Shown: positions 1 to 7,551, counted from the first letter of the stretch. The stretch: 13,870 nucleotides of DNA from Eubacteriales Family XIII. Incertae Sedis bacterium (GCA_031269205.1 JAISZM010000154.1:1-13870); one strand, 5' to 3'. Notes: a model not told the origin generated them from the sequence alone. Translations and numbers: made by a program.

Positions 1-167
1 TCAGTTGCCGCGCTAGTTTTGTTCAGATCGGGTTCTGAGGGCGATAGCTGCGAGGCGTAGCCGAGTCTAATACAAAGCGGTGGCTCACCGGAGCGTACTT
101 TAGGGTACGTGAGGAAGCCAGAATCGTCATCAGGTTCCGAGATGGACAAAAATGGCGTGGCGACTGA
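1..167. repeat. Long imperfect inverted-repeat element (MITE-like or structured RNA)
   Basis: Bases 1-45 pair with 123-167 almost continuously. I count only five mismatches (16/152, 26/142, 27/141, 33/135, 39/129), and seven further pairs are G.U (6, 10, 14, 23, 32, 34 and 41 with their partners). No A.C pair occurs, which is what selection on an RNA fold would leave. The ~77-nt apex holds smaller hairpins: GGC/GCC at 54-62, CGGTG/CACCG at 79-90 and CGTAC/GTACG at 94-109. No open reading frame or poly-T tail accompanies it. The element may begin left of the window. It could be a multicopy intergenic repeat or a structured RNA; I do not recognise a named family with certainty. Confidence 0.6.
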
Positions 168-200
168 ATAGTGACCACGATTATTTTCTGACGGATTTAT

Positions 201-229
201 TTGTCACTGAAATACTTCTATTATATAAT
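201..229 (+). promoter_or_regulatory. Sigma70-type promoter of the niaP-like gene
   Basis: TTGTCA at 201-206 and a consensus TATAAT at 224-229 are separated by exactly 17 nt. Transcription would start near 236, giving a ~60-nt leader before the ATG at 296. A 6-bp inverted repeat (AGTGAC 170-175, GTCACT 203-208) overlaps the -35 box and could be an operator. Confidence 0.75.
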
Positions 230-295
230 TAATTCCGCTTGTTGCTTATCTGGCTTTTGTTTGTTTTTGTAATGGGAAGGTAGGGTACGGTACGG

Positions 296-1687
296 ATGGA
301 AAACAGCAACGTGACGAAAAATGTTTCCGAGGGCGTCGGTACGGCGTCGGGCGACCAGACTGCGCTCAGCATCGCTCAGCGCATCGATCGGTTGCCTATG
401 ACGCGCAGGATGTGGAAGATATTGCTCGTGGTCGGCGTCGGCTGGATGTTCGACGCGATGGATCAGGGCATGGTGAGCGGCGTCATCGCTTCCATCGGAA
501 CCGACTGGGAACTCACGACAGGACAGCTCGGCCTGCTCGGCAGCGCCGGCACCCTCGGCATGATCGCCGGAGCCGCGCTCTCGGGCATGGCGGCCGACCG
601 TTTTGGCAGACGTACGGTCATCATGTGGACGCTTTTGATTTTCAGCATAGGGAGCATGTTGTCGGGTCTGGCGGTAAATTACTCTATGCTCATCGTCTTT
701 CGTTTCGTTACTGGCTTCGGACTCGGAGGGGAACTCCCCGTCGCGTCCACGCTTGTGAGCGAATATTCGCCGGTAAAACACCGGGGACGGAATGTGGTCA
801 TTCTCGAGAGCTTTTGGGCGTGGGGCTGGATCGCGGCTTCACTGGTGGCCTACCTCGCGATTCCCGTGTTCGGATGGAGAGCGGCGTTCTTCATCGGCGC
901 CGTTCCCGCCATCTTCGCGGCGGTCATCAGGTTTGCGACGCCCGAGTCGCCGCGCTACCTCCTGCAGCGCGGACGGCTTACGGAGGCGGACACCCTTGTC
1001 AGGAACCTCGAGGAGGAAGCGGGGATAACCTACGAAGGCGAGACGCTGTGCGACACCGAGGGCACAAAGCCGAGTATGCTGCGCTCCATCGGCAGCCTGT
1101 GGTCGAAGGAACATCTGCGGGCGACCGTCGTCCTCTGGGTGATATGGTTCGGCATCAATTTGGGTTACTACGGGTTCGTGCTATGGACGCCGAGTTTTCT
1201 CGTTGCGCAGGGTCTTGACCTCGTCAAGAGTTTTCAGTTCACGCTCATCATGTGCTTCGCGCAGTTGCCAGGCTACCTGGCGGCGGCGCTGCTCATCGAG
1301 AAGATCGGACGCAAGCCCGTACTCACCATATTCATGGCGGGTACGGCTCTCGCGGCCTGGCTGTTCGGCCACGCCGGAACACCGGAGCAATCGCTCGCGG
1401 CGGGCTGCCTCTTGTACTTCTTCGCGCTCGGCGCGTGGGGCTGCGTCTATTCCTATACGCCGGAACTGTATCCGACAAAGGTGCGCGGCGTCGGCACGGG
1501 TTGGGCGGCGGCGTTCGGTCGCATAGGGGCCTTTCTCGCGCCGCTCATCGTCCCAGCCCTCTACGCGCTCTTCGGTGAGGAACAGGGCTTCGTGGCGGTA
1601 TTCGTCGTGCTGACGGCGACCTTCCTCGCGGTGGCATTGGTGGTTCTCATTTTCGGCGTCGAAACAAAAGGAAAATCGCTGGTTTAA
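296..1687 (+). CDS. niaP: MFS transporter, NiaP-like (probable nicotinate uptake)
   Basis: This is a 463-residue membrane protein of the major facilitator superfamily with about twelve hydrophobic segments. It closely resembles Bacillus NiaP (YceI), the niacin/nicotinate importer. Matching stretches include GWLFDAMD-like residues 49-56, the loop 2-3 signature DRFGRR at 101-106, GLGGELPVAST at 142-152, an ESFWAWGW segment at 171-178 and PESPRYL at 216-222. The N-terminus carries about 35 polar residues more than the Bacillus protein. ATG 296 follows GGTAGGG about 10 nt upstream and sits below a consensus promoter. No other NAD genes are adjacent, so the nicotinate substrate is inferred from family resemblance; another organic acid remains possible. 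The gene appears monocistronic. Confidence 0.8.
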   Translation: MENSNVTKNVSEGVGTASGDQTALSIAQRIDRLPMTRRMWKILLVVGVGWMFDAMDQGMVSGVIASIGTDWELTTGQLGLLGSAGTLGMIAGAALSGMAADRFGRRTVIMWTLLIFSIGSMLSGLAVNYSMLIVFRFVTGFGLGGELPVASTLVSEYSPVKHRGRNVVILESFWAWGWIAASLVAYLAIPVFGWRAAFFIGAVPAIFAAVIRFATPESPRYLLQRGRLTEADTLVRNLEEEAGITYEGETLCDTEGTKPSMLRSIGSLWSKEHLRATVVLWVIWFGINLGYYGFVLWTPSFLVAQGLDLVKSFQFTLIMCFAQLPGYLAAALLIEKIGRKPVLTIFMAGTALAAWLFGHAGTPEQSLAAGCLLYFFALGAWGCVYSYTPELYPTKVRGVGTGWAAAFGRIGAFLAPLIVPALYALFGEEQGFVAVFVVLTATFLAVALVVLIFGVETKGKSLV

Positions 1688-1830
1688 ATTCGGACATTGT
1701 GGGTATATAACAAAGTGAGTCGGAATCAATAAGTGCTATTTGGCCCTGGCGGATCCTCCGAAACCTCCGGCCTCGCTAACTTAACCGCTTCCCGCGAGAG
1801 AGGGTTTATCGCGCTTCATGCTTCGATTTG

Positions 1831-1839
1831 TGGTACACT
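1831..1839 (+). promoter_or_regulatory. Extended -10 element before the CYTH gene
   Basis: TGG followed by TACACT (hexamer 1834-1839) matches the TGnTATAAT extended -10. I see no -35 at good spacing. The predicted start point falls at or within a few bases of the ATG at 1843, which has no Shine-Dalgarno sequence, so the transcript may be leaderless. The rest of the 1688-1842 gap shows only short inverted repeats and no clear terminator. Confidence 0.4.
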
Positions 1840-1842
1840 TAT

Positions 1843-2475
1843 ATGGTGGAAATAGAACTCAAGTACAAGATCAGGAGCAGAGAGCTGATTGAGAAGATAG
1901 AGCGCGATAAATTTCTCACCTCTCTGGCGGAGAAGGATTCGGCCGCCGTTATCACCATGAAAGCGGCATATTTCGACACAGAGGATCGTATACTCATGGA
2001 GAATGACATCGCCTTTCGCATACGCAAGGAGGGCGATCGCATCGTGGGTACGCTGAAATGGCGTGATCGTGATACGGGGGTGTCGGGTCTCTACGCGCGC
2101 GAGGAGATCAGCGTTCCCGTCGCGGACGCTTCGTGTTTCTTGTCGCCGGATCCGTACATATTCAAAGACAGCAGGGAGGGGCAGGCGCTGCTTGAGGCCG
2201 TCTCGGGACAGCCGCTCGTCCTCATATTCGAGACCGTGTTCACGCGCAAGCGTTTTCGCATTGACTCCTCGGGGACGATTTGCGAGGTGTCGTTCGATAC
2301 TGGTGAGATCATCGCGAACGACCGCCGCGCGCCTATACAGGAACTCGAGATAGAGCTGTTTTCAGGCAGCAGGGAAGAGCTGTTACGTATAGGCGATAAG
2401 GTGGCCAGCGCTTACGGGCTTGAACCGGAGCCGCTCAGCAAGTTTGCGAGGGGAAGAGCGCTTGCCGAACAATAG
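1843..2475 (+). CDS. CYTH domain protein (triphosphate tunnel metalloenzyme)
   Basis: This 210-residue protein is a single CYTH domain, the eight-stranded tunnel fold that hydrolyses inorganic triphosphate or related triphosphates with a divalent metal. The N-terminal ExExK signature is present as E3-I-E5-L-K7. Later strands show TLKWR at 70-74, REE at 86-88, a basic TRKRFRI strand, EVSFDTGEI and the acidic QELEIEL strand that normally closes the metal site. A TTG five codons upstream (1828) is open, but ATG 1843 places the ExExK motif at the usual distance from the N-terminus. The DUF815 gene follows 19 nt after the stop, so the two are probably co-transcribed. Exact substrate (tripolyphosphate, thiamine triphosphate or another) cannot be told from sequence. 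Confidence 0.85.
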   Translation: MVEIELKYKIRSRELIEKIERDKFLTSLAEKDSAAVITMKAAYFDTEDRILMENDIAFRIRKEGDRIVGTLKWRDRDTGVSGLYAREEISVPVADASCFLSPDPYIFKDSREGQALLEAVSGQPLVLIFETVFTRKRFRIDSSGTICEVSFDTGEIIANDRRAPIQELEIELFSGSREELLRIGDKVASAYGLEPEPLSKFARGRALAEQ

Positions 2476-2494
2476 ACAGGGTAATGAATTGATA

Positions 2495-3835
2495 ATGTTC
2501 GCGCACGTGTCGGACGACGCGGGCGTCGTCCGCGCGGCTTCGCTTGTTTCGAATATATCCGACCCCGGGAGGGACGGGAAGGCAGGGTCGTTTGGAACAT
2601 TCGCACCAGCGTCCGCTTCTGCCGAGAACTCCGAGGCGTGGACGGCTTTTCAGCGTGCCATGCTCGCGGGCTTCGGCCGGGAGCGGGTTCGGGCTACGTA
2701 CTGGCAGAATCATCTGTGCGCTCTCGTCGCATCCTCGGACAACCCGTTCAGCCGCGCGGCAGAGAATGGCGCCTACGCGAAGCTCGAGGGTTTGTCCTCA
2801 GCGAGCGACATCATCTCGGCCGTCGGTTCCCTGACGGAATCCGACGCGGGGCTGTTTCGGCTGGCGGCTTTGGAACTCTCCCGCGTCAGGGAGATGTACG
2901 CGTGGGACTTCGGGTCGGGCGCGGACAACATCGCGGCGCTCATGGCCTCGCCGTATCCGGGGGAATCGCGCAGACAGCGTGTACACGAGGCGCTGACGGA
3001 GGAAGACGAACTCGTTTCAGCCGCCGCGCTCGCGACATATTATCGTTCATACGGGGCAGGCGAACTCGAAGCCTACGACAGCTATTACTGGAACGGCGGG
3101 TTCGTTGGCGTCGAGTCGTACGATCCGGTAAGACCCGACGATCTCATCGGCCTGGATCGGCAGATCGGGGCGCTCACGGAGAATATGGAATTCCTGCTGC
3201 GCGGTCTGCCGGCGGGCAATGTTCTGCTCTACGGCGACGCGGGCACGGGCAAATCCTCGTCCGTGAAGGCGGTTGCGCACACGTTCGCGGACCGGGGGTT
3301 GAAGCTCGTCGCGATACCGAAGGCGCGCATTGCGGAGCTGCCGGCTGTCATGGGCGCGGCGGCGGGGCGCGGACTCAAATTCATGCTGTTTATCGACGAC
3401 CTCTCGTTCGAGGAGGACGAAAGTACGTACAAGTCGTTCAAATCCGTCATCGAGGGCGGCGTGAGTTCGCGGCCGGACAATGTGGTCATCTGCGTCACGT
3501 CGAATCGGCGCAACATTGTCAAGGAGGTCTGGAAGGACCGCGAGGATCAGGACGATATCCACATTAGGGACAACCTGCAGGAGAAGCGTTCACTCGCGGA
3601 TCGGTTCGGGCTGACGATAGTCTACCTCGCGCCCGAGAAGGACGAGTACCTTACCATTGTCTACGAACTCGCGAAAAAAGCCGGGCTTGCAATGTCCGAA
3701 AACGAATTGCGGGCGGCGGCGCTCACCTGGGAGGTGCGCCACGGCGGCCGTTCGGGACGAACCGCGCGGCAGTTCATAGACTACTGTGTTTCGAGCAAGG
3801 CGCTCGCGTCAGAACATCATATGCTCCATGAATAG
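2495..3835 (+). CDS. DUF815-family AAA+ ATPase (COG2607 type)
   Basis: This 446-residue cytosolic ATPase has an N-terminal helical region of about 215 residues, then a AAA+ module. Walker A is GDAGTGKS at 247-254, Walker B is FMLFIDDL at 296-303, and sensor 1 lies in VTSNRRN at 334-340. The following KEVW..REDQDDIHIRDNLQEKRSLADRFGL region is characteristic of DUF815 proteins. Their function is unknown, though AAA+ remodelling is likely. Start choice is uncertain: ATG 2495 has AGGG 13 nt upstream, while an in-frame TTG at 2489 has the same AGGG at 7 nt and would add two residues. An in-frame TTG at 2420 overlaps the CYTH gene and is less likely. The 3' end overlaps the convergent next gene by 27 bp. 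Confidence 0.88.
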   Translation: MFAHVSDDAGVVRAASLVSNISDPGRDGKAGSFGTFAPASASAENSEAWTAFQRAMLAGFGRERVRATYWQNHLCALVASSDNPFSRAAENGAYAKLEGLSSASDIISAVGSLTESDAGLFRLAALELSRVREMYAWDFGSGADNIAALMASPYPGESRRQRVHEALTEEDELVSAAALATYYRSYGAGELEAYDSYYWNGGFVGVESYDPVRPDDLIGLDRQIGALTENMEFLLRGLPAGNVLLYGDAGTGKSSSVKAVAHTFADRGLKLVAIPKARIAELPAVMGAAAGRGLKFMLFIDDLSFEEDESTYKSFKSVIEGGVSSRPDNVVICVTSNRRNIVKEVWKDREDQDDIHIRDNLQEKRSLADRFGLTIVYLAPEKDEYLTIVYELAKKAGLAMSENELRAAALTWEVRHGGRSGRTARQFIDYCVSSKALASEHHMLHE

Positions 3836-5359
3836 TTGATTGAAGCGCGCGTGCGTGGCGAGGTTGATCTCCTCTCCGACGGCGGCTATGCGAGCCGCGG
3901 CGCCGAAGCGCTCTCTATCCACAGCCGCGAGAGCGGCCCCCGCGAGACTGCTGTTGCCTATCGGTTCTACCCGGTTTCGTACGGACTCGGGCAGTAGCCC
4001 TGTGGTGAACGCGCTGTTCGGATCAAGGCGCTGGCCGAAACCACCTGCCAGATAGAGTTTGTCGGGGACGCAGTCGCCGAACTCCCCTATGAGCGTTTCT
4101 ATGCCGGATCGTGTAGCGCTCTTGGCGAGTTGGAATTCGCGCACGTCCTTCTGTGTCAGCGCTATTCGTTCACCCCCGCTCGGACGGTCGTCGGCGACGA
4201 TGACCGCGTTGTCCCCGACATACGGTGAATCGGCGTTCATCGCGCCCGTCGCGTCTACGATCCCTTCGTCGATAAAACAGGCCATGACGTCAAGCAGCCC
4301 GGAGCCGCAGACGCTGCGTGCGGGCGCGCCCCCTATGGTTTCGCATTTGAACGCGCCGTTTTCCATACGGACCTTTGATATGGCGCCCTCGACGCTGCCG
4401 CTGCCGCAGGATATGTTCCCGCCCTCGAAGGCGGGTCCGGCGGCCGTCGCCGTACAGAGGAATCTCTCTCCCAAATGGTATACAATCTCTCCGTTCGTAC
4501 CCATGTCGACGAGGATGTACGATTCGCCGTCCCCGACCTTCAGGCTTTCGCGCTGCAACAGGCCCGCCGTGATGTCGCCTCCTACGTAGGCCGATATGAA
4601 CGGCATGACGAAGACAGGCGCGTCTATGCGGTTCTCACGGCCCTTCACGGGGAAGATTTCACCATAGGAGTATTCGTCCTTGAACGCGAACGCGGGCTCA
4701 AAGGGAGCGAGGCCGAGCGAGCGGCAGGGGAGACCGAGGAGCAGGTAGCTCATGGTTGTGTTCCCCGCGACGACGACGCGTCGCACGGCGCCGGTCAAAA
4801 CGTCGCTGTCTTTCAGCAGCTCGATAATCATTTTATCGACCTGCTCCGTGATGATGGCGGACAGCGGAAACGCGTCGTCCATCGACGCGTTTATGCGCGA
4901 GATGACGTCGGCGCCGTATGGGCGCTGCTCGTTAAGCGCGGCTGCCGTTCCGAGTTCGCGTCCCGACGCGAGGTCGATGAGTTTCGTCACGATAGTCGTC
5001 GTGCCTATGTCGACGGCGATGGACGTACCCGCGGTCGCCCCGCGGGGGGCTTCCGTGTTTGCCGGGTCAATATACTCAGCACCCGGCGGATTCGTTTCGG
5101 ATGGAAGTTTCGTGTCCGTAAGGATGTCATAGTCGTCGTCGCTTCGCGGAATGGTCACGTTCATGTCGTCGCGCACCAAGAGTTCACACGCGAGTCCACG
5201 CTCGCCGTTCGCGACGACGACGCACTTGCCGCAGCTCCCGCGCCCGCCGCAGTCCGCCGCGATATCTATGCCGTTTGCCCTGATGATGTCGAGCAGGTTA
5301 TCCCCGTCGTTCGCCTGAGCGGATATACCGAGTTCCGAAAATCTTACCGTCCAATCCAT
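3809..5359 (-). CDS. RACo-like protein: [2Fe-2S] ferredoxin plus ASKHA (DUF4445) domains
   Basis: This 516-residue protein belongs to the COG3894 family, whose studied members (RACo, RamA-like) reactivate corrinoid proteins by ATP-driven reduction of cob(II)alamin. An N-terminal plant-type [2Fe-2S] domain has C37-x5-C43-x2-C46 and C58. After a short linker, an ASKHA ATPase-like domain shows phosphate-1 motif DIGTTT at 117-122, then VVAGNTT, phosphate-2 ILVDMGTNGE, and C-terminal LAGGFGQRLDP near the nucleotide site. It is shorter than many family members because the linker is brief. I prefer ATG 5359 because the Fe-S domain begins at once; an in-frame TTG at 5395 would add 12 residues. No corrinoid protein or methyltransferase gene is next to it, so its partner is unknown. 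Confidence 0.88.
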   Translation of the reverse strand: MDWTVRFSELGISAQANDGDNLLDIIRANGIDIAADCGGRGSCGKCVVVANGERGLACELLVRDDMNVTIPRSDDDYDILTDTKLPSETNPPGAEYIDPANTEAPRGATAGTSIAVDIGTTTIVTKLIDLASGRELGTAAALNEQRPYGADVISRINASMDDAFPLSAIITEQVDKMIIELLKDSDVLTGAVRRVVVAGNTTMSYLLLGLPCRSLGLAPFEPAFAFKDEYSYGEIFPVKGRENRIDAPVFVMPFISAYVGGDITAGLLQRESLKVGDGESYILVDMGTNGEIVYHLGERFLCTATAAGPAFEGGNISCGSGSVEGAISKVRMENGAFKCETIGGAPARSVCGSGLLDVMACFIDEGIVDATGAMNADSPYVGDNAVIVADDRPSGGERIALTQKDVREFQLAKSATRSGIETLIGEFGDCVPDKLYLAGGFGQRLDPNSAFTTGLLPESVRNRVEPIGNSSLAGAALAAVDRERFGAAARIAAVGEEINLATHARFNQLFMEHMMF

Positions 5360-5425
5360 AACACTCTTGGTCTTGTCCCCGCGCGTGAGCTTCAACTTTC
5401 GCCGCAGCGTTGATAGTATTGCATC

Positions 5426-5434
5426 ATTTTATCA
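5426..5434 (-). promoter_or_regulatory. Extended -10 candidate for the RACo-like gene
   Basis: On the minus strand TGA plus TAAAAT (hexamer 5431-5426) fits an extended -10. No convincing -35 is present. Transcription would start near 5418, about 60 nt before ATG 5359. Confidence 0.35.
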
Positions 5435-5478
5435 TATATTAAACGGCGTGGTATAGCTGAGTGGAAGTGTACGCGCGC

Positions 5479-5506
5479 GCGGCTCGACCCTGACGGCCGC
5501 TTTTTT
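5479..5506 (+). terminator. Candidate intrinsic terminator in the divergent gap
   Basis: GCGGC (5479-5483) pairs with GCCGC (5496-5500) and is followed directly by six T residues (5501-5506). It points rightward in a gap where no annotated gene ends, so it would end a short transcript or read-through. It is followed by a perfect 14-bp palindrome, GCGCCGCGCGGCGC, at 5507-5520. Confidence 0.45.
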
Positions 5507-5538
5507 GCGCCGCGCGGCGCGTTGATGATAGAATAGAT

Positions 5539-5596
5539 AGAATCTCTGAAAACTATGTGCGCGCGGGTTTGCCGTGTGCGTGAGTTTTGAGATTCT
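5539..5596 (+). repeat. 58-nt imperfect hairpin overlapping the guaA promoter
   Basis: Bases 5539-5554 pair with 5583-5596, interrupted only by a 2-nt bulge (5547-5548). An inner stem (5556-5566 with 5572-5582) continues it through several G.U pairs to a GTTTG loop. Its 3' arm contains the -35 box of the guaA promoter. It could be an operator-like DNA palindrome or part of an upstream transcript. Confidence 0.55.
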
Positions 5597-5615
5597 CGTG
5601 AGAGCGTGCTATGAT
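5587..5615 (+). promoter_or_regulatory. guaA promoter
   Basis: TTGAGA (5587-5592) and TATGAT (5610-5615) are 17 nt apart, with a TGC extension giving an extended -10. The start point would be near 5622, leaving a ~78-nt leader. A small CCGC/GCGG hairpin (5671-5684) sits just before the ribosome binding site. I see no purine riboswitch core in the leader. Confidence 0.7.
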
Positions 5616-5699
5616 CTCTTATCGGCTTTTGTTACGGGGCGCGGCGCGGGTTTGAGATTTGTCATGAGAGCCGCCATGTTGCGGTGCGGAGGACAGGAT

Positions 5700-7493
5700 A
5701 TGGAATTTGAGGGCATATGGGTGGTGGATTTCGGTGGGCAGTACAATCAGCTCATCGCGAGGCGCGTGCGCGAGGCGCGGGTCTACGCTGAGATCGTCCC
5801 GTACGAGAAGGCTCTGGAGCGCGTGGCGGCGGCGCGCAAGCCGGGCGAGGGGCTGCCGGCGGGCATGATTTTTACGGGCGGCCCGAACAGCGTCTACGAA
5901 GACGGCGCGCCCGCGTTGCCCGCTTCGTTCTTCGAGATCGGCGTTCCCATGCTCGGCATCTGTTATGGCGCGCAGATCATGGCGCAGGCGCTCGGCGGCA
6001 AGGTGGCGAGTCCCGACTTCAAGGAGTACGGCAAGATCGCGCTCTATAGGAGCGGCGAGGCCGCTCAGGCCGGTGCTGATAAATCAGACGCTTCCGGCGA
6101 CAGCAAAAACGCGTCTGCTGAAATTACTCCTCCGGCGGGAAAAGCCGCGAGCGAATTATTTTATGGAATAAAAGACGTCGGGCATTGCTGGATGAGCCAC
6201 ACGGACTATATCGCGGAGGTTCCGGAGGGCTTCGCGGCGACTTCGTTCACGGATAATTGCCCCACGGCCTCCATGGAGGACGCCGCGAGGAAGCTCTACG
6301 GCGTCCAGTTCCATCCCGAGGTCCATCACACGCCTTTCGGTCAGGCGCTGCTCGTGAATTTTCTGTACCGCGTGTGCGAGTGCAAAGGCGACTGGACGAT
6401 GGCCAATTTCGCCAAATCCAAGGTCGAAGAGATCAGGTCGCGCGTGGGCGGCAGAAAGGTGCTCTGCGCGCTTTCTGGCGGGGTGGACTCGTCCGTCGCC
6501 GCCGTGCTGACGCATGAGGCCATCGGCGACAATCTCACCTGCGTGTTCGTCGATCACGGACTGCTGCGCAAGGGCGAGGCCGATCAGGTGATGGAGGTCT
6601 ACGGCAAACAGTTCAATATGAGGATAATCCTCGTGGACGCCGCCGAGAGGTTTTTGTCCAAGCTGTCGGGCGTGGACGACCCTGAGCGGAAGCGCAAGAT
6701 AATAGGTAATGAATTCATCGCGGTATTTGAGGAAGAAGCGGCTCGACTCATGGGAGAGGGCGCGGGCGGGAAATCCGCTGCTGCGGACGCCGTGGGCGCG
6801 GGCGGGGAATCCGCTGCTGCGGACGCCGTGGGCGCGGGCGGTATCAGCTTCCTTCTGCAGGGAACCATATACCCCGACGTGGTCGAGAGTGGCGGCGGGG
6901 GCGGTAGCGCCGCCGTAATAAAATCGCACCATAACGTAGGCGGTCTGCCCGCCGAAATGGGCTTGGAACTCTTGGAACCCCTGCGCCTGCTGTTCAAGGA
7001 CGAGGTCAGAGCCGTAGGAGAGGAACTCGGCATCGCGCCCGCCCTGGTCTGGCGCCAACCCTTCCCCGGCCCCGGCCTGGCCATCCGCTGTCTCGGCGAA
7101 ATTACGCCGGAAAAGCTCGAAATAATCCGCGAGTCCGACGCCGTCCTGCGCGAGGAGATCGACGCCTACAACGAAGCCCTGTTCGCCAAAACCGGCAAGC
7201 GCAACTACGGCGCCGCCTACGGAGATGGCGACAGCGAACGCGCCGTGTGGCAGTATTTCACCGTCTTGCCGAACATAAGAAGCGTAGGCGTCATGGGCGA
7301 CTCCCGAACCTACGACTACGCCGTCGGCGTCCGCGCCGTAACGTCCGTAGACGGCATGACCGCAGACTGGGCACGCCTACCTTACGACGTCCTCGAAACC
7401 ATAGCGAACCGCATAGTGAACGAAGTGGATGGCGTGAACCGGGTGCTGTATGACCTTACTAGCAAGCCGCCGGGGACTATTGAGTGGGAGTGA
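5700..7493 (+). CDS. guaA: GMP synthase (glutamine-hydrolysing)
   Basis: GuaA converts XMP to GMP using ATP and glutamine, the last step of guanine nucleotide synthesis. The N-terminal class I amidotransferase domain has nucleophile C88 in GICYGAQ and the H205/E207 pair in FHPEVHH. The ATP pyrophosphatase domain has the P-loop SGGVDSS at 259-265, then IKSHHNVGGLP, RQPFPGPGLAIR, and the canonical C-terminus KPPGTIEWE. Start ATG 5700 follows GGAGGA with 6 nt spacing; a GTG frame opening at 5574 is excluded because the promoter lies inside it. At 597 residues it is clearly longer than usual (about 510-525). The excess is two low-complexity inserts, roughly residues 118-150 in the amidotransferase domain and 352-381 in the synthetase domain. 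The second is encoded by a 36-bp tandem repeat. Its 3' end is a classic island insertion site. Confidence 0.97.
   Translation: MEFEGIWVVDFGGQYNQLIARRVREARVYAEIVPYEKALERVAAARKPGEGLPAGMIFTGGPNSVYEDGAPALPASFFEIGVPMLGICYGAQIMAQALGGKVASPDFKEYGKIALYRSGEAAQAGADKSDASGDSKNASAEITPPAGKAASELFYGIKDVGHCWMSHTDYIAEVPEGFAATSFTDNCPTASMEDAARKLYGVQFHPEVHHTPFGQALLVNFLYRVCECKGDWTMANFAKSKVEEIRSRVGGRKVLCALSGGVDSSVAAVLTHEAIGDNLTCVFVDHGLLRKGEADQVMEVYGKQFNMRIILVDAAERFLSKLSGVDDPERKRKIIGNEFIAVFEEEAARLMGEGAGGKSAAADAVGAGGESAAADAVGAGGISFLLQGTIYPDVVESGGGGGSAAVIKSHHNVGGLPAEMGLELLEPLRLLFKDEVRAVGEELGIAPALVWRQPFPGPGLAIRCLGEITPEKLEIIRESDAVLREEIDAYNEALFAKTGKRNYGAAYGDGDSERAVWQYFTVLPNIRSVGVMGDSRTYDYAVGVRAVTSVDGMTADWARLPYDVLETIANRIVNEVDGVNRVLYDLTSKPPGTIEWE
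6758..6841 (+). repeat. 36-bp tandem repeat inside guaA (2.3 copies)
   Basis: Units 6758-6793 and 6794-6829 are identical except for one base (A6771 versus G6807, changing Lys to Glu), and 6830-6841 starts a third. Each unit encodes twelve residues of a Gly/Ala-rich sequence, so copy number can change in frame. Confidence 0.9.
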
Positions 7494-7551
7494 TATACAA
7501 GACGCTGAATCCGTTGGAAACAGTAGGTTTTTAGGCGTTTTTGCCCTCGTC

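Noticed and set aside
4475..5413. Long plus-strand frame opposite the RACo-like gene
   Set aside because: GC-rich shadow frame. The minus-strand product has complete Fe-S and ASKHA motifs.
5445..5500. tRNA-like sequence (TAGCTGAGTGG D-arm resemblance)
   Set aside because: The acceptor-side GGCGTGG has no 3' partner, the D stem does not close, there is no proper T arm, and a terminator follows after ~50 nt. At most a remnant or coincidence.
5574..5699. Upstream in-frame extension of guaA from GTG 5574
   Set aside because: The guaA promoter (5587-5615) lies inside it, the residues do not match GuaA, and ATG 5700 has a strong GGAGGA ribosome binding site.
5622..5699. Purine riboswitch in the guaA leader
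   Set aside because: I could not find the conserved three-way junction core or loop sequences in this ~78-nt leader.
6758..6841. CRISPR-like short repeats
   Set aside because: Contiguous units without spacers, in frame within guaA; a tandem duplication, not a CRISPR array.
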